DNA of 64,000 nt from Luscinia megarhynchos (Eukaryota > Chordata > Aves > Passeriformes > Turdidae). The DNA lies in the NCBI GenBank assembly GCA_034336665.1, contig CM067568.1, positions 12,190,483-12,254,482 of the forward strand, in the 5' to 3' direction. The notes below the pieces were generated by a model. It was not told the origin of the DNA. It saw nothing but the letters and a program-made list of their open reading frames with translations, and did no database searches. A program made the position numbers and the translations under genes. Each line of letters opens with the position of its first letter. The stretch's first letter is position 1. Positions 24,937 through 38,500 of this stretch are shown piece by piece.

Positions 24937-26041
24937 AAGGTTTATTTCAGAACATTTTGGTTGCAGTGGAAAGCAGGTATGTAGCCATTTTGGTTGTTAT
25001 TATTTATATTAATATTGCACTTAAGCAGCACTTAAGCAAATGTATCAGGAAAAAAAGAGGAGGGAAGAAAAGATGAGAAGAGACCTTACCACCCATTGAC
25101 CTCACAACAAGGCTTGGTCATTGTAATTTCAAAGTAGTTTGAAGAGGTTATTTTATCCTCTCAGTTTGACTTAATAAAAACTGAAACACACAAATCTTAC
25201 TCAGATTTTCTGGAGTAATATATACTGGTAAGAAATTATATTGATATAATTAATTTGATTCCTATCCAAGACTCCAGTTCTGGAGATTCTTGTGTGCCTT
25301 CTGTAGTTCATTAGAGCTGTCCAGGCAGTGCAGTAATATATTTCTAATATCTGCTGTTTCTATATGTGAACCTGGATCTCATTGTACTTTCCATTTCTTC
25401 TCTCCACTGCTGTTAAGGACTACACTGGAAAAGATTCCCAGTATTTCCCCATTTAGTATTTCAAACTCTCTTCTGAAAACTTCTGGCTCATTAGAGAGAT
25501 CATCACAAGGTATATTGAGTAAATATCCTTTCATAGCAATTATAATTCTTCGGAGACTGGGAATATACTATGCAGAACAGAGAAATTTTGAAAGTCGTGC
25601 CACTCATCAACTTTAAAGAAAAAATCAATTCTTCTAGGACAACAAAACAATCCAGTCATAAATTATTTCAGCCAGCAATTAAGAAGCAGTAGATTGAAGA
25701 TAGCCAGCATATTTCAGCATAAATGATATCATTTGTTGATGACAAGTTGTTGGGATATTTTGGTGTTTCTTTTTAAATTTTATTTTTGTACAAATTAGAT
25801 CAGACAATATTTTACAGAGTCCTTTTCTCTAATAAAACAGATTCTACTCTTCATTTCCTTTCTCTTTTTCACTAACAGGTTTCCAGCTGGCCTGGGAGGC
25901 TTATCACCTCTATCTAGTTATTAACAGTCCATTTGCTTAAGTACCTACCATAATTACTTTGTATGGTTCCTCCGAGAGATGCTTCATTTAAGGAACTCTA
26001 GGAAAGTTCTGGTCTGACTGACAACCACACAGCCACATTTC

Positions 26042-26054
26042 TGCCACCTGCTAG
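26042..26054 (-). promoter_or_regulatory. CTCF-like motif, minus orientation
   Basis: TGCCACCTGCTAG is, on the minus strand, CTAGCAGGTGGCA, matching 12 of 13 positions of CCASYAGRKGGCR. It faces the plus-strand site at 21.83 kb, the convergent arrangement used at loop anchors. The spacing of 4.2 kb is small for a loop. Confidence 0.35.
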
Positions 26055-27022
26055 CATCTCTTAAGCCAAAATAAGTTTGTGGGAGAGAGATCCTGCACTT
26101 GTCTATATTTTAAAGATTTTATTTCCCATCTCTCTTTTCACATTCCCTAAACTGTCTTTTTTCCCAGGTTTAGCTCTTTATGTGCTATCAGCCCTGAGTT
26201 TCCACACTAGCTGCTGCTCTAAATTTTGTAGGTAGGTTACTGTGCAATGCATGTAAACCAGAGGGATTGCATGAACTGAATTTAGCAGGTGCCCTGTTTC
26301 ACCATGACACATTAACAGAATTTTGTTTTCTCTTCTGACTCCTGCAACTCCATAGTCTAGGGAATAACCTTAAAAGCTATTCTTTAGAACAACTAAAAGT
26401 TAGAGTAAAATATATTCTTTAGTATGTCATGTTAGTGATTTTATTTTCTGGTTGTTTATTTTAGTTTCATTTGCTGTGGGTTCACAGGCTCCCATTTTCT
26501 TTAAACTTTACCTAAAATATTATAGTGAAATGAAAGAATGATTTCCTTTATTTTCACACCTTTCACATGGCTTGAACCAAAGCCCTGCATTAACTTCTTT
26601 GATAAAGTTAGGACCAGGTCAACTCAACCTCTGTGCACTTTTTTCCCACACATTTGCCCTGGGTTTAGGTTTGAAACAGACCTTGAACTAAACTGAGCCA
26701 GGATAGCTAAGTCAGTGGCCAGACACAAGTTGTCCCAAAGTAATGTTGTCCAGAATTTCAGGAATTTCCCTTCCCTACAACAGAAGGGATAAGACTGAAA
26801 AACTGTATTTGAAAATGTAAATATGCATATAAGGAAGGACAGGCAGACCTTCCCATTTTTGAATAAGAGGTTAGAGCAATGAAATAATTTCCATATCTTG
26901 TGAGTCTCTCATTGAGTGAAAATGCCACACTAAGTCTATCAAAGACAATGGAAAGATTCAGTGAATCTGTGTATAAATACTTCCTGTGTCCTTTCTTTTG
27001 TGCCTGTGTAGCTAAAATAATT

Positions 27023-27066
27023 AGAAAACACAAACAAAAACCAAATAATAAAAAACCCCAACACAA
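27023..27066. repeat. A/C-rich low-complexity tract
   Basis: A and C predominate on the plus strand (AAACACAAACAAAAACC and similar). It is the complement of the T/G tracts seen elsewhere in the window. Confidence 0.7.
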
Positions 27067-28159
27067 ATTTTTAAGAAAGAGCAAAAAACTGAAACCCCAT
27101 AAATCCAAAACAAGACACTGCCATGTTGTTTTAGTTTTAATAGATACACTCAAAGATTTCTAAATGTTATTTAACTGCTGTTTTCTATAACAGAACAGCA
27201 ATAGGATATTTATCCACCAGATGTGACTGTAATCACTACAGACTATTAAAAAGAAAAAAGGCAAACTGTCATTATGCATAGGTTAGCCAATAAAAAACAT
27301 GATGAAGGCTTTGTTCAGTCATTTTAATGCATCCACCATGTAAGTGCTGTAGATTTTAGTCTTGTGGCCAGCAGAATTATACCTTCACATTTGTGTCTTA
27401 AATACATCAGTCAACTAAGTACAGCACATTGAAAACAAATTTTGGACCCATGGATGAGGCAATAGCACACCTGTCAGAATCCAAAGGTGCCATAAAAATG
27501 GCCTTCAGCAGTGCCTTATATAATTTGTACTTCTTTTATAAACCTATTCTTGCTAGCTCTAGGAACAGGAATTTATGCTGAAGGATGACAGAAGTTGAAC
27601 TGGAGAGGTGTGACCAGCATTACTATGGCAACACTGAATGCTGGGTTTGTGGAGAGGCAGGTGAGACCCCTGTGGATCATCAAATGCCAACCTGGCTATT
27701 ATAATGAATGGTAATTGGTAAAATTATTAAGCATTCTATTGCTTATCCCACAGTAACTAAATGGCCTTGCAGTTGCTATATAATTATGGGATGACTGATG
27801 GCCTGTTTTCTCCTTGTGATTTTTGTAGTTTCTTGTCTATCACAACAAAAAGACAGTCTGAGTCTTTCTTACCAATCATAGGTCCTGTAAGGTGCTAAAT
27901 GCCTTCAATCCATCGATTTTATAATGAAGTTGGCATGTTGAGTTCTCTTGAGGGTTGGTTGTCAGGGCACTGTAAAACAAAATATTGTTGCCACAGGAAA
28001 CAGGTGTTTTGGTTAGGGCACTGATCTGAGATTTAAACTTTATGTCCTCTGCTTAACCCAGCAGAAAGACAGAGTTTGTACTCAAACTTATAAAGGATTC
28101 AGATTACCTAAGCTCTGCTACAGCTTTTACCTGCATGGGTCCCAAGGTGAGGGGTAAGT

Positions 28160-28540
28160 TTGTCCACTTCATTCAGCTCTGTTCTACTCTTTGAACAGCT
28201 GCTGAGCTGCAGCCAAGAGTCACGTTTGAGAGAGGCTCTTAATTGCCTCTGGGCCATCAGGAGCCACTGCTCAGCTGAAATCAAAGCCAAGCACGCAGAT
28301 CTCCTTCCCTTCACCGCCCAAGTGGCAAATTCCCAGCTCCCCTGGGGAAGGGATGCTGTCAGCCCTGGCCTCCAAGGCAAAAGGCAGGGATGCAGTCCTG
28401 GGTCTGGGCTCAGCTTCGGTCATCAAGCTCCAGCTGGCAGCTGCAATGTCCCCTTGGAGGATGGAGCTTGCTTTGCCTCCTCCCCTCCATTATGGTGAGG
28501 CAAGGTCCACTAGGAGCTCAGGAGTGTTTCCTTAACTCTG
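28160..28540. other. GC-richer patch, no identified gene
   Basis: By eye this block is well above the local GC level and has open frames on both strands (plus 28160-28498, minus 28108-28380). Having them on both strands is what GC-rich DNA with few stop codons produces. The translations resemble nothing I know. CpG is still scarce, so it is not a CpG island. It could be a regulatory element or a relic of an unrecognised repeat. Confidence 0.35.
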
Positions 28541-29793
28541 CTCAATGCTAGCAGAATGTGACTCCCAACAAGGGAAAATAAATGAGGATTCTTCACGCAT
28601 CATTCCAAGCTCCCCTATTAGCTACTGCCTCACTCAAGTTACAGGCACCCAAATCTGACTTTGAAAACAAAAGGACATTAGATTTTTTAGCTCACACTAC
28701 AAGCATAGAGTGAAGAAATATATATATTTTTTGGTTTGGCCACTAATTTAGTTCATGGACCTGAATAAACCTCTTTCTGTGTTTACACATTCCAACTGTA
28801 AATCTTGCATATCACTTTTGTCATCCTTTGTCTGATTAGTCTGTTTAAAATTAGGGATGTTAATGTCACTGTGGGGTAGTTTTTGTTGTGTATTTCTGCC
28901 AGTCCTGAGTCATTAGATTGTCTGTTTAAGGTTGCTCAAGTAGTATCATAATATGTTGAATTTTGGTATCAGGACACACAGTTCATTCTGATCCCCTTTA
29001 CTTTTGGCTGTAGTAACTGCACAGTGGGAAGAGCTGAATGGAATTGCATGATGCAATAATTGTGTCAGATATGCCAGTTAACTGAAATATCTTTATAATC
29101 AATTGTAAAAAGTGATCATGAGTTTTCTTCTGGACAAACTCATAGTCCTCTGCCAAAAGGGCCTAAACCCCCTAGGTCCTCCAATAAATGTGAAGTATAT
29201 TTATAGCTCTGTAATACAAATATAAAGTGTCAAGCATCCTTGAAAAAACTGGCAGCTGGGTAGAATAGGCCATTTCACAAGAAACAAAGAGGTCAGGGTA
29301 AACATGCCCTGAAATATATTGGCAAAATTCAATGCCTTCCTTTTCAAATGCTGCTTCTGATCTTTTAGAACTCTGCATCTCCCAAATACAAGAGCTGAAG
29401 GTATCCCTCTGTCATGTCTTTGTTGTTGAGGATGGGATTTGGGGTTGTATTCTAGAGAATCTGGCAAGTTACAATGAAGGTGATTTGATTGGATTTGAAT
29501 GTCTAATTAACAAGAGAGATAAATCTACTAAATATGTGAGTACTCCAGCTGGGAGTAAGGAATATTGTTAAGCAGTTTTGGAAGTGTAGAATGTGGGCTC
29601 ATTCCTCATTTCAGCAGTACTTGAAGATGACTCTGTGCAGATGTCAAGATTAGGATAACTTATTTTAACGTTTTTGGGTAGCCTGGACTGTTATTCTGTG
29701 CAGAATGATCACACCTCTAAATTACTAAAGTAATTTGAAGGGTTCTGTGATTTAAATTGAGGCCTTGACATCAACAGATATGCATGTGATCAT

Positions 29794-29809
29794 ATCATAT
29801 GCATATGAT
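29794..29809. repeat. Perfect 16-bp palindrome
   Basis: ATCATATGCATATGAT is its own reverse complement. It contains the ATATGCATAT core that POU-type factors can bind. A related half-copy (GATATGCATGTGATC) lies just upstream. Confidence 0.8.
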
Positions 29810-32651
29810 TCTTAATTACTATGCAATGATGAACTTCTAGCTCCATATTTTTGGGGGAAAAAGAAGTGAGCACTAGGACGAGGGAGGGTCAGGAATTTCT
29901 AATTTTTTAAAATCAAACTGAAGTAGTTGCAACAACAGATATAACTTTTCTCCTTCAGTTTTCAAAGGCTGGAAACTGTAGGTTTTTTAGTCAAGCATGG
30001 TATTGGAGTTCAGCAAGTTCGTGTCCACTGTTGATGACTTCAGCAACATCCAGAACCATAAAGTGTGAACAGCCATCAATTGATATGAAACCCCATTTTT
30101 TAAGTTGCATGCATCATGGTGTTCACAGCCTTTAGGGAAGGCTTGTTTTAAGGAAGGAAAGGCTGTAGAACCAAAGTAATTTGTGTAGTTTGGCAGCTCT
30201 GCTAAAGGGAACTGAGTTGTCAAAAGATGTGAACAGTGCCTTTTTCCCTTGGGGCTGTGCTGCAGCCTGTGCTAGAGTGAGGCAAACTCAGGTACAAAGC
30301 ACAGTCTGCTGTTAAACACTCACATGAGCTTGGGGTGGCTAACAGGAGTGTTGGAGAGAGTTAATTGCCTTGGGAAATGCTAAGATTAATGATGAGATTT
30401 GGCCTTCTGGACTCCAAGCATTTCCCAGTTGAAACTGTAGTTGAATTTTTGAACGTGCAGTAAAGTGACACCTTGTGTAGCTGTGTTTATTTTTCAGGCA
30501 TTTGTGGGTGCCTATTTTGTGTTCAAGAAGCATCTTTCAGTTAGGGTTAGGATCTTAGACAAGGAGAGAAATGGTACAGAATTGAATTTTACCAATTCAT
30601 GGTAAAATTCGGAAGGTCTTGTAAGAGATGCCAGTACTTTTTCTAGAAGTAGTGGATTCTCTCCACTGAGTTTAGGCTTAGGTTGCAGCAAGCAGAGGAG
30701 GAGAGGTGTGGATTGGCACCTGGTTTAAGGCAAGAAGGGAGGCTGAAGCTCAAGTCCATAGTAAACTTCTGTTCTTGCATTTCACTCTAGTCTTGTGTCC
30801 CTCATGTCTGGAATTGCAGTTGGGGGACAGGGTAATGTCTGGGAATTGGGTTGTTTCAAACAAAGCTCTGTGTTGTTTCCTGTAGGTCTAAAATATCCCC
30901 TCACTGTTGTTAAAGCAACAAGGTTTGGTGGCTAATGTTGGAGTGATGTTGTTTAGAATGATTACTGTATTTTTTCATGTGGTTTTGGTTTTTCCTTTTA
31001 AAGAACTAATAATGTTAAATCAGAGACAAGAATTTAAAAAACAGTACCAGGATTTATAAACCTGCACTTCTAAAATCAAGCTTAAGGCTCATAAGCTTAT
31101 ACTTAATGTTTATGGATTTTAGTTGTTCATCTAACACAAATATAGCATTAAGCATCAATATTTTTGACTATTTTATCTTATTTATTTTCTTCTTCTAATT
31201 GGATATTAGGAGTGTGTTCTTCACCTTTCAATAAGCCTAGGAGGACTGTAGTTATTGCAGAGAATCAAGTTATAGTTAAGGTAGATTATTTCCATCTTTC
31301 TGTTCCAAGAAAAGGTTATTTTCAGGTCTGGGCCTGAGCAAAATCTAAGGTTGTGAAAACTTTACCATTAATTATTTGGGTCACATTTTGGCCAGACAAA
31401 TACTAAGAACATCTGTCATGAATCTGAAATGTCATAGAAGTATGTTTTCAAGTGGGATTGCCAGTTTAGTTTTAGAAAACTTGAACTATCAGTGTATGAT
31501 TTCCCCTGATTTCAGTTAGATCTGCAGATTTGATCCGAAATGGCTGTGACTTAGTTTACTCTTGATGTTTCTTCTAGAAGTGGCTTCCTGAAGTTTCTGA
31601 TTTTAGGGGTGGTATAAGATTTTAGAGAGAAAATACTACAGCAAGGTGGCATTATTTGTTCTTTACTTCTTTTTCCTTTAGTCACCATTAATACGTGTGA
31701 ATAGTTAATTTTTAATTTTGGGAAGCATTTGTTTGTACAGGCACTAACAACACAGGGTGTGTGATGCAGTCATGCATATTCTGCTTCCTGATGGAGTTTG
31801 GCTCCTTCAGTTTTGTCTGCCATGTGAGAGCTCTAAGAAGCAATTTATAAGGCAGGAATATGTTCTCTTACCATGAAATAATTAAGTACTTATTCAAGTG
31901 CAAAAGTAAACAAGAATGAAATTTATGATCCGTCAGTTGGGATAATAGGGTGGAATATAAGGTGGAAGAGTGCTCTACCTGTAGCTTCCATGAATAGTTA
32001 ATATGAAATACTCAGGTATTTTGGGGAGCAGGAGCTGTAGCACTTCCTCTGCCTCCCAGTCTGACCCTTCTAACCATGGAGTGTACTTTCTTTGGCCTAT
32101 TGTTTAATGGGAATTGAAAATAAATTGAAGAATAATATAATGCAATCTATATCTTCATAGCTTGAGAAATATCCCATGATTTGGACTTTAAGATTACATC
32201 TGCTGAGATAGAGATGCAATTATTACACTAAGAGACCCTAGGGCTCCTATATCCTGAGGATGTTTTGCCAACACTGTTTTGTTCAGGCACAGACAGTTAT
32301 TTGGATATGGTGGGTTTGGGAAAGTTTAAGTAGGTTTGGAGAATGCCCACCACAAGAGAGCCTAGAGACAGAGTAATTGGGGGAACATCTATTTCATGAA
32401 TTCTAGCAAGACATAGATATGCTAGACCCTTGGTTGTTACCACAGTGCAGGCAGTGTTAATATGCCCAGAAAGTTATTTTTAGAGCCTTAGTTACAGAAT
32501 TATAAGGATCTATAATTCCAGAGAACTGAGGTGACAGCTGGATAGAATGTTTTTTTAAAAAAAATCTAGATTCCTCTACTCTTTATACCCTTCTGTGCAA
32601 TAGTAGCTATCATAGAATTCTGAATACATATGCACATCACCACAGCACTGA

Positions 32652-33200
32652 CATAGAATTGTAGAATGGTTTGGTTTGAAGGGGACTTTAAAGATCATCT
32701 AGTTCCAAACTCCTGAGTTGGCAGGGACACCTTTCACTTGACCAGGTTATTCCAATTAACCTGTCCTTGCACCCTTCCAGGAATGGGGCATCCACTGCTT
32801 CTCTGGCCAACCTATTCCTCCCAGTAAAGAATATTTTTTCCTCATTTATAATCTAACCTTTCTCTCGGTTTGAAGACATTCTCCCTTGTCTTGTCACTAT
32901 ATGCTTCTGTAAATAGTCTCTCCTTGCTTCTCTTGTTCCTTCAGGGACTGGAAGGCCACAATTAGGTCATCTCAGAGCTTTCTCTTTTCCAGGTTGAACA
33001 CAAATTTCTCAGCCTTTCCTTGTAGAAAAGGTGCCACATCCCTCTGACCATTTTTCATCCCCAGCCTCTGCTGATACTGGGGGTTGTCCTGAGCCAGGTA
33101 CAGCCCCAGAACTTGGTCTTGTTAAACCTCATGAGGTTCCCATGGACCAGTTTCTCAAGTTCATCCAGGTCTCTCTGGATGAAATCCCACTAGTCCTAGA
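32652..33200 (-). mobile_element. CR1 LINE 3' fragment
   Basis: A CR1 copy in minus orientation. The 3' end lies at the low-coordinate side, where the plus strand reads CATAGAATTGTAGAATGGTT, then AAAGATCATCTAGTTCCAAA, the complement of the CR1 3' end. Further in are the complements of conserved 3' segments (CTTCAGGGACTGGAAGGCC, CATGAGGTTCCCATGGACCA and CCAGGTCTCTCTGGATG). The copy ends abruptly at about 33200, a 5' truncation typical of CR1. A small extra ATAGAATTC piece at 32610 may be part of its tail. It is diverged and has no open frame. Confidence 0.92.
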
Positions 33201-35124
33201 TTAGGCTGATATTTCAAACTCTGTCAGGGTTTTTTTCTTAAAGAAAAAAAAGCCAAATGTATAGTAAGAACACAGTATAGCTTAAAATTACTGGGGAAAA
33301 TAAGGGTTTTTTTGGTGGGTTAGTTGTTTTTCTTTTTTTTAAACAAGCATAAAACATATAAGTAAAGAGTTGTCATACTTTTCTATCAAACATGCTTATA
33401 ATAAAACCAGGGAATTTGAAACAGCTGTTAGGTTATTTAGGGGATGCTAATAAAGAACCCCAGTATCAACATTGCTAGCTTTTATCCTGTTAAGGCAATT
33501 ATGGAGATGTCTTCAAACTGTGATTATGCACTGAAAAGATGAGTCAACCAAATTAGCAAACAAGTTAAAAAGGCATAGCAAAGTGACACACTGAACCTGT
33601 TTTCTTCATTTATACTTCAGTTTCTGGCCATTTGTTTGATGTGTTGAATAAGAATATATTTCCTCCTTCCCATACTGATTAAATGTGGATGTAACAAAGA
33701 TAATTCTAGTGTTTCATGGAAATCTAGCATGATATCATTTGGCATGCTATCAATGGAAGAAGAAAATATCAAATGACTGAAGTAATGGTGCTTCAGTATT
33801 AGATGGAAGAATGGATATGCTCATGATAGGGCTTGTTTTTAGAAAGTGGAGAAATATTTGAATTAAATTCTTGATGTAGAGATGTTTCTGAAAAAAACAT
33901 ACTCTGAAACAGCAAAAGACATATTCTGACCTATTTGAAGTCAGAAATTGCCATCTGGCATCCATTAATAATCATAAGAGGATGTCCTGGTGTTAAAGTC
34001 CATTCTAAAAAAAATTTAAAAAAAAATATGTATTTTTAAAAAGCATTTTTAATTTAAGCTAAAGTCTGTAATAGAATCCTCTTGTCTTCAACACAAAAAA
34101 TTGCAATGCTAATGATTAAATGAGACTGCTGTTTAGTATTAACTATAATATCTGGTTTGTGCATTAACACAGAACGAGAATTCTTGAACTTAATTTAAAC
34201 AATATTTTTGTATATATACATACATGCACATATACATAAAATTATCTGCCATGAATTATATTTTGCATATTTCTGTATAGATATTTTTACAGTTCTGTAA
34301 AGATATATAAGTCCGAAAAAGTAAAAATTTTTAATCTTCAGGAGTTGAAAATACATTTCTTTCTAAGCAAGTGTCCACCTAAGAAATAAGAGATTGAGTA
34401 TTTTAATTACAAAAGATGCAGGCAAAATCTCCAAAGAAACTCCTCAAGATCTTGTTTGTTTATGGTGTTGGGTTTTTTTTAAGCAAATATATTTATGGAA
34501 TGGAGATGGTGAAAGTTTTGCTCACAGATTTGTATTTTTGAAAAAGAAGCCAACTTTTTCTCACTGTCAATATTGTGCATTGCAGACTGTGAAAATCAAA
34601 AGATCCGATTTTCCAGAGCGATTCAATTGACATTTCCTTTCCACACTCTAGACTTCCAAAATGTTAAGAGTATTGATTAAACATCTGGTATTTTGGTAGG
34701 TTTCCCATATCTTTAAAAGAACAGCTCTCAAATGATTTGGAGACTCCAAAGGCTCAAAAGAGGAGCGTGCTGTTTCTCATTTTAGTGTAATTGAACAGAT
34801 TTTGGAGGGAGAAAAACTTACTTAAAGTTTTATATGTGTTGTGTTCTATAGATGTATGCATATAAATGGAATAATTACTCCAAGTGGCATCTCCTTTCAT
34901 TTTGGATTGTCATCCTTGTATTAATTTGCTATGGCTAAAAAGGGAGGCTGTCTTTGTCCTCTATTTGAGGAAACAGCAATAATTAAAAATATGTCCATAA
35001 TCTTCTGGTTTAAGAGATTAGGTTCATGACTGGGTAACCATTCTTAAATCTCTGAGCATGGCCAGTAGTAGACACCTACAAGATATTTAAGGTAAAGGAT
35101 CACTGTGGAGTCATCCTTTTGTTG
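33201..35124. other. AT-rich noncoding stretch between two CR1 relics
   Basis: No exon or known repeat is seen. It contains A/T homopolymer runs near 34.0 kb. Short open frames (33750-33965 minus, 34394-34630 plus) look like chance. Confidence 0.6.
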
Positions 35125-35560
35125 CTACAGCCTCTCAGCAGCAGCAAGCAGATGTCCTGCCCCCCAATTCCTGACTGATTTATCAGTGGAATTATCCTCC
35201 ATGAACTTGTCCCATCTTTTTTTGCATGTGTTTATCTGTGTGACCTCCACAACATCCCATGGCAATGAGGTTTGCAACATGGTACTGTGCTCTATGGAAA
35301 TGTACCCTGACTAATTTTAAATCTACCACTTGGTTATTTTCTGGGCTGTTCCCTTATTCCTGTATTTTTTGAAAGAGAACTTAATTGTTTCCTCTTTATT
35401 TTCTCCTCTTAATTCCTGTTTCTATAAATCTTTCTCATGTCTTTTTCAAACTGGGAAATTATTTATACCCTTATACAGTATGGAAACTGTTTTAATCTGT
35501 CCTGTAGACAACCTTAGTGGCCCCCTGTTTCTGCAGAACCTTCAGTTTTCTTTGCATCTA
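35125..35560 (-). mobile_element. Ancient CR1/L3-like LINE 3' fragment
   Basis: The plus strand shows TATCCTCCATGAACTTGTCC, GTGACCTCCACAACATCCCATGG-type sequence with CAATGAGGTT, TTTTAAATCTACCACTTGG, and AATTCCTGTTTCTATAAATC followed by CTCATGTC. These are complements of the conserved 3' end of the old CR1 group shared by turtles, crocodilians and birds. The order and spacing of these landmarks are right for a minus-strand insertion with its 3' end near 35.13 kb. Divergence is high and a plus-strand open frame across it (35330-35695) is an antisense accident. The exact subfamily is uncertain. Confidence 0.65.
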
Positions 35561-38500
35561 TGTCTATTTTTAGTTTGTTCTTTTAAAAATATAATTCAGG
35601 AGATAAGTGAGAAAATGAGGGGAGCAAAAAGGGAAAGATTCTTCCAGCTTCCATTTTCCTACTTTTCACTCACTCATGGGATTTTTTTTTTTTAATTTTT
35701 GGAAGGTAGTGTATTTAAATTATCTTAAACAAATCCAGATTTTCTAGAATTTTATGCCATGAGTGAGCTGGATTATATTGCTAAGGCTAGGAATTTTTTT
35801 TCAAGGATAGCAATGCTGTGTTTCAGATTGGCTTCAATGGGACCAGATCTCACTCTCAGAAATAAATAAATGGGAAATATATACAACATTTAATTTCCAG
35901 CATTGCAAATTGGTTGAGTTATGTTTGGGCAGTATTTAAGTTGCTGATGTGCTACTGCTGTTTACTTGTCATCACTCAGATTTATCTGTTGTATTTCTTG
36001 GTTTGGACTGTAGATACTTGTTTGAATTAGATCATGCAATCTATGCATGGAACTTCAGAGAAGGAAAAAATGATTTTTTAATTGATTTTTTATTGTGAAA
36101 AGATAAGAGTTCTTGTCAGAATATAAAACTTCAGGTTTAGATTATGGTCTAATAAATTCTAAGCTTCTGACCAGAGTCTTATGTTCTCAGGAAGGCAAGA
36201 TTCCCCTCTGTACAAATTCCCTCTGCCCTTGAATGTTTAGCATTCACTTAGCATGCTTCCCCAACTGTTAAATGTGTAACTTTATTTATGGATGAAAGCC
36301 ACCACTGCAATGTTCTTCAGCTGCTCTTAAAGTCTGAGGGCTGAATGAATTTCAAAAATCATACATCTCACGTGCCTGAGTGCCAAGTCACAATTTTTGA
36401 CTCGAGATCCATTTCTCAACAAACCTCTTCCCACTCAGCTCTGGTTTCTGTCTCAGCAGGCAGGTCAGGAAGGAGGAGAAGGACAGGTCGAGCTGGACTG
36501 CTCCAAACTCAAACTTTGTCCCTTTTTTTCAGCTGATGTAGCTCACTAGCCAGCAATGGAAACAGCTTCCAAGATGGGCAATGAAGTCATGGAATTCCCA
36601 CTGACACTTTTTATTCAATAGGATTTTTTTTTACTGCCTTTCTAGGTCGACACCATGAAGTGTGAGACAGGGACCTGGCAAAACTAGAAGGAATTTGGTA
36701 ACAGCAAGGTAATTGTTACATTCTTAATGATCTTAGTGTTGCTTATGGGATCAATTATATTAATAAAAGCTAGTTAAAATGTTTCCTCTGATAATTTTTC
36801 ATTCAAAATTATATTTTTATTAAAACAAAATTTGCTAAAAGAGAAATATCCCAGTTCTGCCTGTAATGAAAGGTCCATTTTTCCTGAGTAGAATAGATTG
36901 TTGTGATTTTGCACCTGATTTCACATCACTGTTCAAATATAATTTTTAAATCTGTATTCACACAATTATACCATTCTGTCCATCACCATTAATTAATAAT
37001 TGAACTATAGTTGTTATTGCAGTGGCAACACCATCACATGGATAAAGGTATCTTGCTGAAAAATGGATGATCCAAAGCACAAAAAGTATTCCCAGAAATT
37101 TAGGTGTGTCTTTTTAAAGTCACGGTTTTTATTCCTGATTTGTTATATTTTGGCATGATCCTCAGTTCTGGTGAGGGGGAAGAGAATCAGAGATTTTATT
37201 AGCAGGAGCAAACACACACCTTATATTCCAACGTTGCTACACACATTTCTGGAATGCTGCATGCAGCTCTCTGCAAAGCTCAAGGATAATCTGCAGCCAA
37301 AGCCAACATTAAAACAAAGTTTGAAACATTTGAAAAAAACATTGGTAAAATGTAGGTAATTTATGCAGGGTAAAATGAGCTTGTAGTTTAAAGAAGGATA
37401 AATTCCTTTCTAACAGAGCTGAGCAGAGATAGCAGTGCTGAAACTGCTCAGGTTGAGTAGTCATTTCCCACTTTTTCAGGCTGATTGCAAAGCTCATTAA
37501 TATTTTTCCCCCTATTTTCTCCAAAGAGGTTTGGATGGAGTTCTTCTCAAAAAGAGGCTGAAAATAAGAGTTCTGGGATAGCAAAGAACTTCAAGTGGAG
37601 GTTTGATTTTTTTTGCCTGCTCAATTCCAACTAATTTTTGCCTTCTAGATCCTGTATTCAGAAAAGGTAATAGAAAACTACCATGACTCAGCTTAATAGG
37701 GAAAGTGAGAGTGGTTAAGGCAGTTAAGAGAAATGTGGAGTATTATTACTACCAGTGGACTGTTCTCTTGTTCTTTCCATTTTGCTCCAAGAACTAAATG
37801 GATCCTTCAAAATCTGGCTAACTACCAAGGACACAATCAAACATCTGTGCACCAGATGCACAGAGCATTATATCCAGCTGTGTTACTGCAGCTACATCTG
37901 CAGAACACAGCATTTGTCAACTTCCATGGCCAGCAGGCTTTGGAAATACTATCTGTAGGAATTAGAGCTTTGCAGCAGAAGCAAAAGAGTGTGTTTTGCT
38001 TTCAACATTTTTATGTCTTCTTTTACCTCTCTGCATTTCTCAACTGAGCTGCTTGCAAGCTTGGAATATTGGAGGGAAATAGCAGGTGAGTTTTCAGCCC
38101 TGGAGGCCTGGTTTCAGGTTATGGTAAAGAAAAGAAAATTAGTTTCATGTCATCTGTTATTTTCATTTTAAATTTTTACTTTTCTCTTAGAAGATGTCAT
38201 AATCGAAGTGTTCAGGAAAATAACCTTTGCTTTTTTATGGAGCTGGTGAAATCCTGTAGCTGAGGAAAACTGAGGAGAGCATTTCTCCTAGAGACCACGA
38301 GAGCAAAATTCCAGAAGAATTTGAGAATTTCTGTTTAACTTGCTGAAGCAAAGAGTTTTTATCAGGAAGATATACTGTAGGTTTCCCCTCCCAAATACTC
38401 AGAAGCATATGGAGGTTCTCTTGCTATGTAAATTAGCAAAGTTCTGTCATTCATTGCAATATTTATTTTTACATATTACCCTCTCCTTTTCTAATCCCCT

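Larger units (their letters stand above)
17669..32651. other. Noncoding stretch between CR1 copies
   Basis: About 15 kb without a recognisable exon or named transposon. It holds the hairpin at 19.57 kb, T/G tracts at 20.4 and 21.5 kb, a G-run array at 21.4 kb, CTCF-like motifs at 21.83 and 26.04 kb, (AT)15 at 24.9 kb, an A/C tract at 27.0 kb, a GC-richer patch at 28.2-28.5 kb and a palindrome at 29.8 kb. Open frames in it (for example 25290-25616 plus, 26758-27153 minus) show no protein family features. Confidence 0.55.

Noticed and set aside
26758..27153. 131-codon minus-strand frame with membrane-like segment
   Set aside because: The hydrophobic part is simply the translated complement of the A/C-rich tract at 27.0 kb.
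35330..35695. 121-codon plus-strand open frame
   Set aside because: It lies largely antisense on the ancient CR1 relic.
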